A DNA stretch of 64,000 nt from Mycetocola tolaasinivorans (GCF_003667565.1 NZ_RCUX01000001.1:186001-250000), one strand, 5' to 3'; shown: positions 33,661-43,560, counted from the stretch's first letter. Translations and numbers: made by a program. The notes: generated by a model not told the origin, from the sequence alone.

Positions 33661-35370
33661 ATGCTCACCACGGGAAAGACCACGGGAAAGACGCGAGCGA
33701 TACCCCCGCGCACCGCACGCCCACGCTCGGTGACCGCCCTCGCCGCGGGGGCCGTCGCGTTGGCGCTCGTGCTGACCGGCTGTGCGGTGAGCACCCCGGA
33801 ATCGGCTGGCGGCGATCAGGTGCTGCGCGTGTGGTCGGGATCGGAGGCCCCGCTCACCCGCAACTTCAACCCGTTTGCCGCGAGTAGCGCCGCGCACTTC
33901 ACGTTTGGCCCCATCTACGAGCCGCTGTTTTTCTTCAACCAGCTCTCGGCAGATCCGCCCACCGGCCTGATCGGCGACGAATTCTCCTTTAGTGAGGACG
34001 GCACCGTTCTCACGGTGACGATCAAACCGGATCAGAAGTGGTCGGATGGTACCGCGCTCACCGCTTCGGATGTCGCGTTCACGTTTGGCTACGGTGCCAA
34101 CGTCGATCCCGATCTGGTCTCCGCCGAGGCCACCGATGTGCGCACCGTGACGCTCACCTACTCGGCCCCCAAGTTCACCGCGGCCTCACTGATTCTGGGT
34201 GCCACCTGGATCCTGCCCGAGGCCATCTGGAACAAAATCACCGACTACGCGTCCGAAACCAACAGCGACCCCGTGGGCTCGGGGCCCTACACGCTGAAGT
34301 CCTTCACCGATGCGGCGTACACGGTTGAGGCCAACCCGAACTTTCGAGACGGGGCACCCGCGGTCAAAACCGTGCAGGTGATCGGGGTGAACTCCAACCA
34401 GTCCTCCGAGGACCTCCTCCGCACGGGCAAGCTCGACTGGGTCGGCCAGTTCATCGCGAATCCCGACACCATCACCGCGGACGGCCGGATCTCCACCGTC
34501 AACTTCCAACAGGACCCCACCGTCCTCATCACCTGCTCCTCGGAGGCGCTCGGCTGCTCCGGCGCGCAGACGGATCCCGCGGTGCGGCAGGCGCTCAACG
34601 CCGCGATCGATCGCGGCGAAATCAGCTCGAAGGCGTTCAGTGGGCTGTCCGGCGTCGTATCGCCCTCGTTTGCGCTCATTCCCCGTGACGAGAAGTGGGT
34701 GACCGACCCGGCACTCCTGCGCAGCCCGCAGCGGGCGGATGAGGCGCAGGCCGCGAGCATCCTCGAGACCGCCGGCTACGTCCGTGGTTCGGACGGGTTC
34801 TATGGCAAGAACGGCACCACCATCGAGATCGACCTGTTCTCTCCGGATGGCTGGACCGACTACAACGACGCCGCAAAGCTCATTACCGAGGCCGCCGCGG
34901 ACGCCGGGATCCGGCTGAACAATCGCACCGTCTCCGACGCCGAATACTGGACCCCGCTGGGCAGTGGCACGTTCCAGATGGCGCTCTACGGGCTCCCGCA
35001 GTCCCTCGTGGCCGACCCGTACTCGAACTATGATCGCTTCTTCGCGACCTCCTCCACCGCCCCGGTCGGGGATTCCCCGGACGGCGGCCTAAACCTCGCC
35101 CGCTACAGCAACCCGATCGTGGATGCCGCGGTCGCCGCCGCGAGCGCCACGGAGGACGAGGGGGCCAAGCGTGAGGCCTATGCGGCAATCCAGGCGGAAA
35201 TCGCCCGTGACCTGCCCTACATTCCCGTGGTTTTGAATGCCAGTCAGGCGTTTTACAACACGCGAGACTTCACCGGCTGGCCCACCGAACAGGAGCGATT
35301 TGCGGCGCCGCTGCCGTACCTGGCCACGGCCCAGGCGGTGATTCTCGCCCGCCTGAAACCCGTGAAATAG
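33661..35370 (+). CDS. ABC transporter binding lipoprotein, family 5 (first copy)
   Basis: 569 aa from the ATG at 33661 (AGAGGA upstream). Long basic N-terminus, then hydrophobic core and lipobox LTGC (about residues 39-42). SBP family 5 (oligopeptide/oligosaccharide) domain: GPIYEPLFFFNQLSADPP, DGTALTASDVAFTFGYG, GSGPYTLKSFT, DPAVRQALNAAIDRGEIS. Very similar to the second copy at 35581 with long identical blocks, but followed by its own terminator. Substrate binding outside the membrane; the cluster suggests a sugar rather than a peptide. Confidence 0.92.
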   Translation: MLTTGKTTGKTRAIPPRTARPRSVTALAAGAVALALVLTGCAVSTPESAGGDQVLRVWSGSEAPLTRNFNPFAASSAAHFTFGPIYEPLFFFNQLSADPPTGLIGDEFSFSEDGTVLTVTIKPDQKWSDGTALTASDVAFTFGYGANVDPDLVSAEATDVRTVTLTYSAPKFTAASLILGATWILPEAIWNKITDYASETNSDPVGSGPYTLKSFTDAAYTVEANPNFRDGAPAVKTVQVIGVNSNQSSEDLLRTGKLDWVGQFIANPDTITADGRISTVNFQQDPTVLITCSSEALGCSGAQTDPAVRQALNAAIDRGEISSKAFSGLSGVVSPSFALIPRDEKWVTDPALLRSPQRADEAQAASILETAGYVRGSDGFYGKNGTTIEIDLFSPDGWTDYNDAAKLITEAAADAGIRLNNRTVSDAEYWTPLGSGTFQMALYGLPQSLVADPYSNYDRFFATSSTAPVGDSPDGGLNLARYSNPIVDAAVAAASATEDEGAKREAYAAIQAEIARDLPYIPVVLNASQAFYNTRDFTGWPTEQERFAAPLPYLATAQAVILARLKPVK

Positions 35371-35374
35371 GGCC

Positions 35375-35403
35375 GATGCCGCCCGCCCCGCGCGGGCGGC
35401 ATC
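35375..35403 (+). terminator. Terminator between the two binding-protein genes
   Basis: Perfect 12-bp stem GATGCCGCCCGC with its complement and a five-base loop, just past the first binding-protein stop. No T run. It separates the expression of the two paralogues. Confidence 0.7.
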
Positions 35404-35471
35404 CGAAACATGGTGAACACACGGGGGCCGGTTGGAAACATGATCGTGACCAAAAATAAACAAGAAAGTGC

Positions 35472-35498
35472 TTTACTGGAAACCTCTTTTCCTATAAT
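35472..35498 (+). promoter_or_regulatory. Strong promoter of the second binding protein and transporter operon
   Basis: Perfect -10 TATAAT (35493-35498) in an AT-rich stretch. A weaker -35-like TTTACT lies 15 bases upstream (35472-35477). A small GGAAA/TTTCC inverted repeat (35478-35492) fills the spacer and could be an operator, for example for the ROK protein. Confidence 0.65.
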
Positions 35499-35580
35499 CT
35501 CCTGAGAACAGGCAGCAAGGATGCTGCCGAGCAACACCTTTCACCATCCAGCTCTAACGCTCATGAGAAGAGGTTTTACT

Positions 35581-37257
35581 ATGACTGGTCGACGCAAACG
35601 ACTCAGTATGATGTTCGCCGCCGGTGCAGCCGCACTGGCGCTCACCCTGACCGGATGTGCCGGCGGCGCAGACGGAGGCTCCGGTGGTTCCGGCGCATCC
35701 GACAAGCCGCTGCGGGTCTGGTCGGGATCCATGACCCCCATCAACAACAACTTCAGCCCGTTCGCCGTGGACACCGCCGCCCACTTCACCTTCGGCCCGA
35801 TTTACGAGCCCCTGTTCTTCTTCAACCAGCTCTCCGCAGATCCCCCCACCGGTCTGATCGGCGACAAGTACTCCTACAGCGAAGACGGCACCGTCCTCAC
35901 GATCACGATCAAGGCTGATCAGAAGTGGTCGGATGGCACCGCACTCACCGCGAAGGACGTTGCGTTTACCTTCGGCTACGGCTCGAACAAGGACCCCGAG
36001 ATGGTCTCCGTCGAGGCCACCGACGACACCACCGTGGTGATCACCTACTCCGCCCCGAAGTTCACCGCCGCCTCGCTGATCCTCGGTTCCACCTGGATGA
36101 TCCCCGAGCACATCTGGAAGGACATCAAGGACTACACCGTTGAAACCAACCAGAAGCCCGTTGGTTCCGGCCCCTACGTCCTGAAGTCGTTCACCGACGC
36201 CGCCTACACCGTTGAGGCCAACCCCAACTACCGTGACGGCGCTCCCGCGGTCAAGACCGTTCAGGTCATCGGTATCGACTCCAACCAGTCCTCGGAAGAC
36301 CTCCTGAAGACCGGCAAGATCGACTGGGTGGGCCAGTTCATTGCGAACCCCGATGCCATCACCGCCGGCGGTCGCATCTCGACCCTCAACCAGCAGCAGG
36401 ACCCCACCACCATGCTGACCTGCTCGACCGTGGCGCTTGGCTGCACCGGTCCGCAGACCGACCCCGCCGTGCGCCAGGCCATCAACCTCGCCATCGACCG
36501 TGGCGCGATCAGCGACAAGGCCTTCGCTGGGCTCTCCGGTGTGGCCTCACCCTCGTTCGCGCTGCTGCCGCGTGACGAGAAGTGGCTCTCCGACCCGGCC
36601 CTAGCCAAGAGCCCGCAGGAAGCCAACATCGCCGAGGCCGGAAGCACGCTCGAGGCCGCGGGATACACCAAGGGTTCCGACGGCTTCTACGGGAAGGACG
36701 GCAAGGCCATCGAGCTCGATCTCTTCTCCCCGGACGGCTGGACCGACTACAACGATGCGGCCAAGCTGATCAGCGAGCAGGCCGCGAAGGCCGGCATCCG
36801 CATCAACAACCGCACCGTCTCCGAGGCCGAGTACTGGACCCCGCTGGCAAACGGTAACTTCCAGATGGCCCTCTACGGCGTCACCCAGTCCCTCGTGGCC
36901 GACCCCTACTCGACCTACGAGCGCTACTTCTCGACCCCCGCCACCGCGAAGGTCGGATCGGAGCCCACCAAGGGTCAGAACTATGCCCGCTACACCAACG
37001 ACATCGTTGACGCCGCGGTGAAGACCGCGAGCGCCACCGAGGACGAGGGCATCAAGAAGGAAGCCTACGCAAAGATCCAGACCGAGATCGCCCGCGACCT
37101 GCCCTACATCCCCGTGGTCCTGAACGCCAGCCAGGCGTTCTTCAACACGAAGGACTTCACCGGTTGGCCGAGCGAGAAGGACCTGTACGCGGCACCGCTG
37201 CCGTACCTGTCGACCGCCTCGGCAATCGTACTCACCCACCTCAAGCCCGCGAAGTAG
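35581..37257 (+). CDS. ABC transporter binding lipoprotein, family 5 (second copy)
   Basis: 558 aa from the ATG at 35581 (AGAAGAGG upstream). Signal with lipobox LTGC, then the same family 5 domain as its upstream paralogue, e.g. AAHFTFGPIYEPLFFF and SPDGWTDYNDAAKLI. Third positions are strongly C/G-optimised (Lys almost always AAG, Thr ACC), more so than in the first copy. With the perfect TATAAT this marks a highly expressed main receptor of the importer that follows 48 bases downstream. Confidence 0.93.
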   Translation: MTGRRKRLSMMFAAGAAALALTLTGCAGGADGGSGGSGASDKPLRVWSGSMTPINNNFSPFAVDTAAHFTFGPIYEPLFFFNQLSADPPTGLIGDKYSYSEDGTVLTITIKADQKWSDGTALTAKDVAFTFGYGSNKDPEMVSVEATDDTTVVITYSAPKFTAASLILGSTWMIPEHIWKDIKDYTVETNQKPVGSGPYVLKSFTDAAYTVEANPNYRDGAPAVKTVQVIGIDSNQSSEDLLKTGKIDWVGQFIANPDAITAGGRISTLNQQQDPTTMLTCSTVALGCTGPQTDPAVRQAINLAIDRGAISDKAFAGLSGVASPSFALLPRDEKWLSDPALAKSPQEANIAEAGSTLEAAGYTKGSDGFYGKDGKAIELDLFSPDGWTDYNDAAKLISEQAAKAGIRINNRTVSEAEYWTPLANGNFQMALYGVTQSLVADPYSTYERYFSTPATAKVGSEPTKGQNYARYTNDIVDAAVKTASATEDEGIKKEAYAKIQTEIARDLPYIPVVLNASQAFFNTKDFTGWPSEKDLYAAPLPYLSTASAIVLTHLKPAK

Positions 37258-37305
37258 AAATTCGGTTCCATGGCCATCACCACACACGCAACGGGGGGTT
37301 GAACG

Positions 37306-38310
37306 GTGTCTTTTTATGTTCGACGAATCCTGTTCTACGTCATCACGCTCTGGGCTGCTGTTTCGCTCAACTTCCTCCTGCCACGCTTGCTCCCGGGAGA
37401 TCCGGCCGCAATCATGCTGGGGAAGCTGCGGCGTGCTAACGGAGGCAGGCCCCTCTCCGAGGAAACCATTCGGGGGATTACCTCGATGCTCGGTGCAGAA
37501 AAGGGGATGACCCTCTGGGACCAGTACATCGCGTACTGGGGTCGGATCCTGCAGGGAGACCTCGGTGTCTCCTCCACGCGGTATCCGGCCCCGGTACTGG
37601 AGCTGATCGGGGCGGCGCTGCCCTGGACGGTCATGCTCGTCGGTGTCGCCACCGTCCTCTCCTTTGTGCTCGGCATTGCCGCCGGTGCCTGGGTGGGATG
37701 GAAGCGCGGCACCTGGGTAGACCACCTGGTTCCCGCCACCACCTTCCTCCAGTCCATTCCCTACTTCTGGCTCGCACTCGTGCTGGTCGCCGTGCTCTCC
37801 GTCCAGATGGGTGTGCTGCCCATCATCGGCGGGTATGACGTCTTCGACTTCCCCGGCGGCCCCGAATGGAGTTGGGCGTTCTTCAGCAGCACCATCGTGC
37901 ACGCCATCCTGCCCGCACTGACCATCGTGATCTCCTCGGTGGGCGGCTGGCTGCTCGGCATGCGCAACATGATGGTCCAGACCATGTCCGAGGACTACGT
38001 CGTGACCGCCGAGGCCAAGGGCCTCACCCCGAGCCGGATCCGCACCCGCTACGCTGCCCGCAACGCGGTGATTCCGAGCCTCGCCGGCTTCGGTATCGCC
38101 CTGGGCTTCGTGGTGGCCGGATCGATCGTCACCGAGCAGGTGTTCAGCTATCCGGGCATCGGCAAGCTCATGATTCAGTCCGTGCAGGGCCTCGACTACT
38201 CCCTCATGCAGGGCGTGTTCCTCGTGATCACCCTCACGGTGCTGGCGGCGAACTTCCTGATGGAACTGATTTACGGATTTATTGACCCGAGAGTGAGACA
38301 CCGTGGCTGA
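37306..38310 (+). CDS. ABC importer permease (DppB/OppB type)
   Basis: 334 aa from a GTG. N-terminal helix YVRRILFYVITLWAAVSLNFLLPRLLPGDPA with the family's PGDP motif, then the BPD_transp_1 domain and the EAA loop EDYVVTAEAKGLTPSRIRTRYAARNAVIPSL that docks to the ATPase. C-terminal EQVFSYPGIGKLMIQSV is typical of OppB. Overlaps the next permease gene by eight bases. Confidence 0.95.
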   Translation: MSFYVRRILFYVITLWAAVSLNFLLPRLLPGDPAAIMLGKLRRANGGRPLSEETIRGITSMLGAEKGMTLWDQYIAYWGRILQGDLGVSSTRYPAPVLELIGAALPWTVMLVGVATVLSFVLGIAAGAWVGWKRGTWVDHLVPATTFLQSIPYFWLALVLVAVLSVQMGVLPIIGGYDVFDFPGGPEWSWAFFSSTIVHAILPALTIVISSVGGWLLGMRNMMVQTMSEDYVVTAEAKGLTPSRIRTRYAARNAVIPSLAGFGIALGFVVAGSIVTEQVFSYPGIGKLMIQSVQGLDYSLMQGVFLVITLTVLAANFLMELIYGFIDPRVRHRG

Positions 38311-39322
38311 CAACACTTCGCCCGAGGTCCCGGTTCGTACCGGACCCACCCCCACCTCCACCCTCGCCGCCATTCGCATCGCGAAGACCGACCGTACGCG
38401 TCGCCCGCTGCCGCGGATCTCCGGCAAGCTCCTCACCGGCATCATCATCGTGGTGGTCATCTCACTGTTTGGAATCCTCGCACCGTTCTTCGTGCAGGAT
38501 CCCCGGTTCTCCGGCAACGACGCGCTGCTTCCGCCCGGAGACGGCCACATCCTCGGAACCACCAAGCTCGGCTATGACGTGTTTGCCCAGCTCGCCTGGG
38601 GTACCCGCGGATCGCTGTTCGTGGGCGTGGTCGCCGGTGGGCTCGCCCTGCTGCTGGCCATCCTGTTTGGTGTCCTCGCCGGATACTTCGGCGGGGTCCT
38701 GGATGAGGTCCTCACCCTGATCACCAACATCATGCTGGTGATTCCGGGCCTCCCGCTGGTCATGGTTATCGCGGCCTACGTGCAGCACACCGAGGGGCTC
38801 GGGGCGTTTGCCCGAAGCTCCCTCCTGGTGGCGATCGTGCTGGGAATTACCGGCTGGGCGGGCTCCGCCGTGGTGCTGCGTGCCACCGCCAAGTCGCTGC
38901 GGATGCGCGACTACGTGGCCGCCGCCCGGGTGGCCGGTGAAAAGCCGCTGCGGGTCATCTTTGTGGAGATCCTGCCGAACCTCGTGCCGTTGCTGGCCGC
39001 ACAGCTGATCTTCGGCGTGATCTTCGCGATCCTCGGTGAGGCTGGCCTGTCCTACCTGGGTCTTGGCCCCACCGGGTCGATCACCCTCGGTACCATGCTC
39101 AACGATGCCCAGACCGGGCAGGCCGTGGGCAGCCAGGCCTGGTGGTGGTTCGTTCCGCCGGGAGCGCTCATCGCCCTGCTGGGTACCGGATTGTCCCTGA
39201 TCAACTTTGCGATCGATGAGGTCGTCAACCCCAAGCTGCGCCTCGCACCGCAGGCCGCGCGCAACCAGCGCAAGGCTCGCCGTGCCGGCCGCAGCGTCAG
39301 CGAGAACGGAGCGATCGCATGA
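38303..39322 (+). CDS. ABC importer permease (DppC/OppC type)
   Basis: 339 aa from a GTG. Cytoplasmic N-terminus of about 45 residues, OppC_N helix, the loop LGTTKLGYDVFAQLAWGTRGSLFVG that is diagnostic of OppC/DppC (normally TDxxGRDxxSR), and the EAA motif RDYVAAARVAGEKPLRVIFVEILPNLVPLL. It forms the heteromeric channel with the DppB-type protein. Overlaps the ATPase gene by four bases. Confidence 0.95.
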   Translation: MADNTSPEVPVRTGPTPTSTLAAIRIAKTDRTRRPLPRISGKLLTGIIIVVVISLFGILAPFFVQDPRFSGNDALLPPGDGHILGTTKLGYDVFAQLAWGTRGSLFVGVVAGGLALLLAILFGVLAGYFGGVLDEVLTLITNIMLVIPGLPLVMVIAAYVQHTEGLGAFARSSLLVAIVLGITGWAGSAVVLRATAKSLRMRDYVAAARVAGEKPLRVIFVEILPNLVPLLAAQLIFGVIFAILGEAGLSYLGLGPTGSITLGTMLNDAQTGQAVGSQAWWWFVPPGALIALLGTGLSLINFAIDEVVNPKLRLAPQAARNQRKARRAGRSVSENGAIA

Positions 39323-40260
39323 GTGAGAGCACCAACGCTTCCGGCGAGGAGACGCGCGGCACCCCGGTGCTCACGGCCCACGGCGTGAGCATCACGTATG
39401 AGGTCACGCCGCCGGTGCAGGCCGTCAAGGATGTCTCGCTCACCCTGCACCGCGGAGAAATCCTCGGGCTTGCGGGGGAGTCGGGCTGCGGCAAGACCAC
39501 GTTCGCCTACGGGCTCAACCGCCTGCTCAAGGCACCGGCCGTGATGACCGGTGGCGACGTGGAGTTCCACGATATCGATGGCACCGACATCAACGTGGTG
39601 GGGCTCTCCGGCGAGGGGCTGCGACGCTTCCGCTGGGACAAGGTCTCGATGGTGTTCCAGGGGTCGATGAACTCCCTGAACCCGGTGATGACCGTACAGG
39701 CTCAGCTCGATGACGTGTTCACCACGCACCGCCCGGGTATGGCCAAGGCGAAGCGCCGCGCCCGCAGCGCCGAGCTGCTGGAGCTGGTCGGGGTGGACCC
39801 CAACCGTCTCGGGGCGTTCCCGCACGAGCTCTCCGGCGGTATGCGCCAGCGCATCATGATCGCCATGGCCCTCGCACTCAACCCGCAGGTCATGATCATG
39901 GACGAGCCCACCACCGCGCTCGACGTGGTGGTCCAGCGTGGCATTATTCGCGAGATTATGCGGCTGCGCGAGCGGCTCGGGTTCGCGGTGATCTTCATCA
40001 CCCACGACCTCCCGCTGCTCATCGAGATCAGCGACCGGATCGCGATCATGCGTGACGGCGCCATCGTCGAGCTCGATGAGGCCGACCGCATCTACCGTGA
40101 TCCGCAGCACGAATACACCCGCAAACTGCTCGAGAGCTTCCCGAGCCTGCGCGGCGCCCGCGGCGACTTCGTTCGGCACGGACACGGTGCGCCCGCACCC
40201 ACCGACCGCGGTGTCGCCCCGCTCGCCCCGAGCACCAACACGGCAGGAGAGAGCGCATGA
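39319..40260 (+). CDS. ABC importer ATPase (DppD/OppD type)
   Basis: 313 aa. Walker A GESGCGKTTFAYG, signature LSGGMRQRI, Walker B VMIMDEPTTALD, H-loop IFITHDLPLLIEI, and the C-terminal oligopeptide extension YRDPQHEYTRKLLESFPSL, which normally carries an Fe-S cluster; here no Cys cluster is evident. Pairs with the DppF-type ATPase encoded next (four-base overlap). Confidence 0.95.
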   Translation: MSESTNASGEETRGTPVLTAHGVSITYEVTPPVQAVKDVSLTLHRGEILGLAGESGCGKTTFAYGLNRLLKAPAVMTGGDVEFHDIDGTDINVVGLSGEGLRRFRWDKVSMVFQGSMNSLNPVMTVQAQLDDVFTTHRPGMAKAKRRARSAELLELVGVDPNRLGAFPHELSGGMRQRIMIAMALALNPQVMIMDEPTTALDVVVQRGIIREIMRLRERLGFAVIFITHDLPLLIEISDRIAIMRDGAIVELDEADRIYRDPQHEYTRKLLESFPSLRGARGDFVRHGHGAPAPTDRGVAPLAPSTNTAGESA

Positions 40261-41120
40261 GCCACGCAAAGCAGGGCCGCCCCGAGGCCCCCTCCACCCT
40301 GGAGATTCGCAACCTGAAGCGCGACTACACGCTGCGCTCGGGCTTTGCCCGCACCACGCTGCACGCGGTCTCGGACGTCTCGTTCACGCTGGAGCCCGGT
40401 CGTACCGTGGCACTGGTGGGGGAGAGCGGATCGGGGAAATCCACCGTGGCGCGCATCATCTCACGCCTCGAAAACGCGACCGGCGGGCAGGTTCTGCTCG
40501 ACGGTGTCCAGGCGCCCAACCGGGGCCGGGCCCTCGAGCGCTACCGCTCGAAGGTGCAGATGGTGTTTCAGGATCCGTTTGCCTCACTGAACCCGTTCCA
40601 CACGATCCTGCACCACGTCGAGCGGCCGCTGAAGATCCACAACCCGCACCTCTCCAAGAAGGAGATCACCGCGCGGGCGCACGAACTTCTGGAGCGCGTA
40701 CAGCTGACGCCCTCGAGTCGATACGCCGATCGCCGGCCGCACGAGCTCTCCGGTGGTCAGCGTCAGCGCGTGGCGATCGCCCGCGCGCTCGCGCCGGGAG
40801 CGACCTACATCGTGGCGGATGAGCCGGTGTCGATGCTCGACGTGTCGATTCGGCTCGGCGTGCTCAACCTGCTCGCCGATCTGCAGCGCAGTGAGGGGCT
40901 CGGCGTGCTCTACATCACGCACGACCTCGCGACCGCCCGTCACTTCTCGGACGAGATCATGGTGATGTATCGGGGCGCAATTGTCGAGCGCGGAGAGCCC
41001 GATTCTGTCATCCTGAACCCACAGCACGAATACACGCGCACCCTGTTGGACGCTGCCGCCGATCCCGATCGGCTGGGTCAGCTGAAGGCGGAGGTCCGTG
41101 CCGAAGGGAGCTTCAGATGA
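40257..41120 (+). CDS. ABC importer ATPase (DppF/OppF type)
   Basis: 287 aa. Walker A GESGSGKSTVARI, signature LSGGQRQRVAI, Walker B IVADEPVSMLDVS, H-loop YITHDLATARHF, end NPQHEYTRTLLDAA. Shows the RDYTLRSGFA... N-terminal pattern of DppF proteins that couple to sugar-linked Opp systems. Overlaps the ROK gene by four bases. Confidence 0.95.
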   Translation: MSHAKQGRPEAPSTLEIRNLKRDYTLRSGFARTTLHAVSDVSFTLEPGRTVALVGESGSGKSTVARIISRLENATGGQVLLDGVQAPNRGRALERYRSKVQMVFQDPFASLNPFHTILHHVERPLKIHNPHLSKKEITARAHELLERVQLTPSSRYADRRPHELSGGQRQRVAIARALAPGATYIVADEPVSMLDVSIRLGVLNLLADLQRSEGLGVLYITHDLATARHFSDEIMVMYRGAIVERGEPDSVILNPQHEYTRTLLDAAADPDRLGQLKAEVRAEGSFR

Positions 41121-42268
41121 GCCAGACGCAGATTGATCCGGGAACATCCACCTGGCTGCGGGTACAAAATGACCGCACGGCACTGCACCTGCTGCTGACT
41201 CACGGCCCGCTCACTCGGGCACAGCTGGGCGAGCTCTCGGGGATGTCCAAGCCCACCGCCGGTCAGATGCTCACCCGGCTCGAAAGCGCCGAGCTGATCG
41301 CCCCGGTTGGGGAGGTGTCGGGCAGCCGCGGGCCCACCGCGGTGTCCTACGGCGTACGCACCGACCGCATCACCGGGGTGGCCGTGAGCATGCACGGGGA
41401 GTTCCTGGAGGCGGTGCTCGTCGACGCGATCGGCACCGAGCATCCGATTAGCCGCGTGCCGCTGGCCGGGCGTGAGCGCTCACCCGAAAACGACGTGCGG
41501 GCGGCGATTGACGCCGCGTGTGCGGCGGCCGGGGTACCCACGGATGCGGTGGCCGCGGTGGCGATCGGAGTGCAGGCCGCGGTCTGGCGCGAACGCGACC
41601 GGCTCTCGCTCACCGACACCCTGCCCGGCTGGCCGGCCATCGGATCGCGCGAGCGGATCGAGGCGGCGCTGGAGATTGACGCGACGCTGGAGAACGACGT
41701 CAACCTCGCGACGATGGCCGAGCGCGCCGAGGGCACCGCCCGAGACGCCAGCAGCTTTGCCCTGCTGTGGCTGGGCGAGGGCCTCGGTGTCGGGGTGGAT
41801 CTCGGCGGCCTGCTGCATCGCGGTGCGGCCGGGAGCGCCGGTGAGATCGGCTATCTCGCGGCGGCCGCCCCCGATACCGGTGAGCCCTCGGACACCACGG
41901 ACCTCCTCGGTGGCCCGGCGGTCACCCGGCTGCTCGGGCTGCCCGAGGGTACCGCCTATGCGGATTCCGTGGCGCTACTCGCACAAAACCCCGAGGCGCG
42001 GGACACCCTCGCCGATCGGGTCGCGTTTGCGCTTGATCCGGTGCTCGCCGTGCTTGACCCCGCCCTCGTGGTGCTGGGCGGGCCCACCGGTGTGGCCGGC
42101 GGGGACGCCTTCGCCGCCCGGGTGGCGAGCCGCATTCGCAGCGACGCCCATCCCGAAATCACCGTGCGTGCGAGTCTTGCCGGCCCCCTGGCCGTGCTGC
42201 TCGGCGCCCGACAACTCCTCGTTGATCAGATCCGCCAGCGCCTCGAGGCGCGCATTCTGTCCCGCTAA
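41117..42268 (+). CDS. ROK-family transcriptional regulator
   Basis: 383 aa. N-terminal winged helix (NDRTALHLLLTHGPLTRAQLGELSGMSKPTAGQMLTRLESAELI, about residues 18-61) and a ROK sugar-binding domain (ENDVNLATMAE, WLGEGLGVGVDLGG...AAGSAGEIGYL). The usual ROK zinc motif HxxxCxCGxxGC is missing, and the ATP-binding DxGGT of kinase-type members is not evident, so it is a sugar-sensing repressor or activator rather than an enzyme. Placed within the operon, it likely controls it. Confidence 0.9.
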   Translation: MSQTQIDPGTSTWLRVQNDRTALHLLLTHGPLTRAQLGELSGMSKPTAGQMLTRLESAELIAPVGEVSGSRGPTAVSYGVRTDRITGVAVSMHGEFLEAVLVDAIGTEHPISRVPLAGRERSPENDVRAAIDAACAAAGVPTDAVAAVAIGVQAAVWRERDRLSLTDTLPGWPAIGSRERIEAALEIDATLENDVNLATMAERAEGTARDASSFALLWLGEGLGVGVDLGGLLHRGAAGSAGEIGYLAAAAPDTGEPSDTTDLLGGPAVTRLLGLPEGTAYADSVALLAQNPEARDTLADRVAFALDPVLAVLDPALVVLGGPTGVAGGDAFAARVASRIRSDAHPEITVRASLAGPLAVLLGARQLLVDQIRQRLEARILSR

Positions 42269-42303
42269 CTATTACCCCTCACTCTTTACCGAACGGAACC
42301 ACC

Positions 42304-43560
42304 ATGAAACTCGCCATCGTTGGCGGAGGGTCCACCTACACCCCCGAACTCATTGACGGCTTCTCCCGGCTGCGGGACGTTCTCCCCCTCGAGGAGATCG
42401 CCCTGGTCGACACCGATCCGCGCCGCCTGGAGCTCGTCTCCGGCGTCTCCCGTCGCATGCTCGCGCGGGCCGGACACCCGGCGAAGCTGATCGCCACCAC
42501 CGACCTCGTCGCCGGTGTTTCCGGTGCCGATGCGGTGCTCATTCAGCTGCGCGTCGGCGGTCAGGATGCTCGCGAGTCGGACGAGACCTGGCCCCATGAG
42601 GTCGGCTGCATCGGCCAGGAGACCACCGGTCCCGGTGGCCTCGCGAAGGCCCTGCGCACGGTACCGCTGGTGCTGAACATAGCCGATACCGTGCGCAAGC
42701 ACGCGAAGCCCGACGCCTGGATCGTCGACTTTACAAACCCGGTGGGCATCGTGACCCGCGCGCTGCTGGAGGCCGGTCACCGTGCCGTGGGCCTCTGCAA
42801 CGTGGCCATCGGATTCCAGCGCCGGTTTGCGAACACCCTGGGTGTCGAACCGGACCGCGTTGAGCTCGGCCACGTCGGCCTCAACCATCTGACCTGGGAG
42901 CGCAGCATCCGTGTAGACGGCCAGGACCGTCTGCCCGGGCTGCTCCAGAACACCGTCGGGGAGCTCGCGGACGAGGTGGAGCTCCCCGCCGCCCTCCTCA
43001 GCCAGCTCGGCGTGGTGCCCTCCTACTACCTGCGCTACTACTACGCGCACGATGAGGTTCTGCACGAGCAGCTGCACAACGAGTCGCGCGCCGCGGCCGT
43101 GCGGGCCATCGAGAACGAGCTGCTGGGCATCTACGCCGATGAGAGCGTGGACACCAAGCCGGCGATTCTCGAGAAGCGCGGTGGCGCGTTCTACTCCGAG
43201 GCCGCCGTTCAGGTGCTCGCGCTGATGCGCGGCGATCAGGACATCTCGCGGGTGGTTAACCTGCGCAACGATGGCAGCCTGCCGTTCCTGCCGGATGACC
43301 ACGTGATTGAGGTGCCGGCGAAGTTCATCGATGGAAAGTTTGTGGCCGAGCCGATTGACGCCCTGCCGGATGACATCTCCGGGCTGATCTCCTCGGTGGC
43401 CGGTTACGAGCGCCTGGCGCTGGACGCCGCGATCCACGGCGGTCGTGACCGCGTACTGCGCGCCATGCGGGCGCACCCGCTGGTGTTGCAGCATGATCGT
43501 GCCGAGAAACTCACCGACCTGCTGATGAAGGCAAACGCGCCCTTCCTGGAGTGGGCGTGA
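42304..43560 (+). CDS. Glycoside hydrolase family 4 (6-phospho-beta-glucosidase-like)
   Basis: 418 aa. NAD-binding start KLAIVGGGSTYTPELIDG, IDFTNPVG-type motif (IVDFTNPVGIVTRALL), Mn-binding Cys in VGLCNVAIG and His in HVGLNHLTWERSI, and KRGGAFYSEAAVQVL. GH4 enzymes use NAD+ and Mn2+ in a redox elimination mechanism. The match is to the beta-specific subgroup. Since there is no PTS gene here, the substrate is either phosphorylated by the kinase encoded next or is not phosphorylated at all. Confidence 0.93.
   Translation: MKLAIVGGGSTYTPELIDGFSRLRDVLPLEEIALVDTDPRRLELVSGVSRRMLARAGHPAKLIATTDLVAGVSGADAVLIQLRVGGQDARESDETWPHEVGCIGQETTGPGGLAKALRTVPLVLNIADTVRKHAKPDAWIVDFTNPVGIVTRALLEAGHRAVGLCNVAIGFQRRFANTLGVEPDRVELGHVGLNHLTWERSIRVDGQDRLPGLLQNTVGELADEVELPAALLSQLGVVPSYYLRYYYAHDEVLHEQLHNESRAAAVRAIENELLGIYADESVDTKPAILEKRGGAFYSEAAVQVLALMRGDQDISRVVNLRNDGSLPFLPDDHVIEVPAKFIDGKFVAEPIDALPDDISGLISSVAGYERLALDAAIHGGRDRVLRAMRAHPLVLQHDRAEKLTDLLMKANAPFLEWA

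Noticed and set aside
36601..38565. 654-codon minus-strand frame opposite the binding-protein and permease genes
   Set aside because: Fully antisense to three well-supported genes and rich in Gly/Asp/His runs without domain features.
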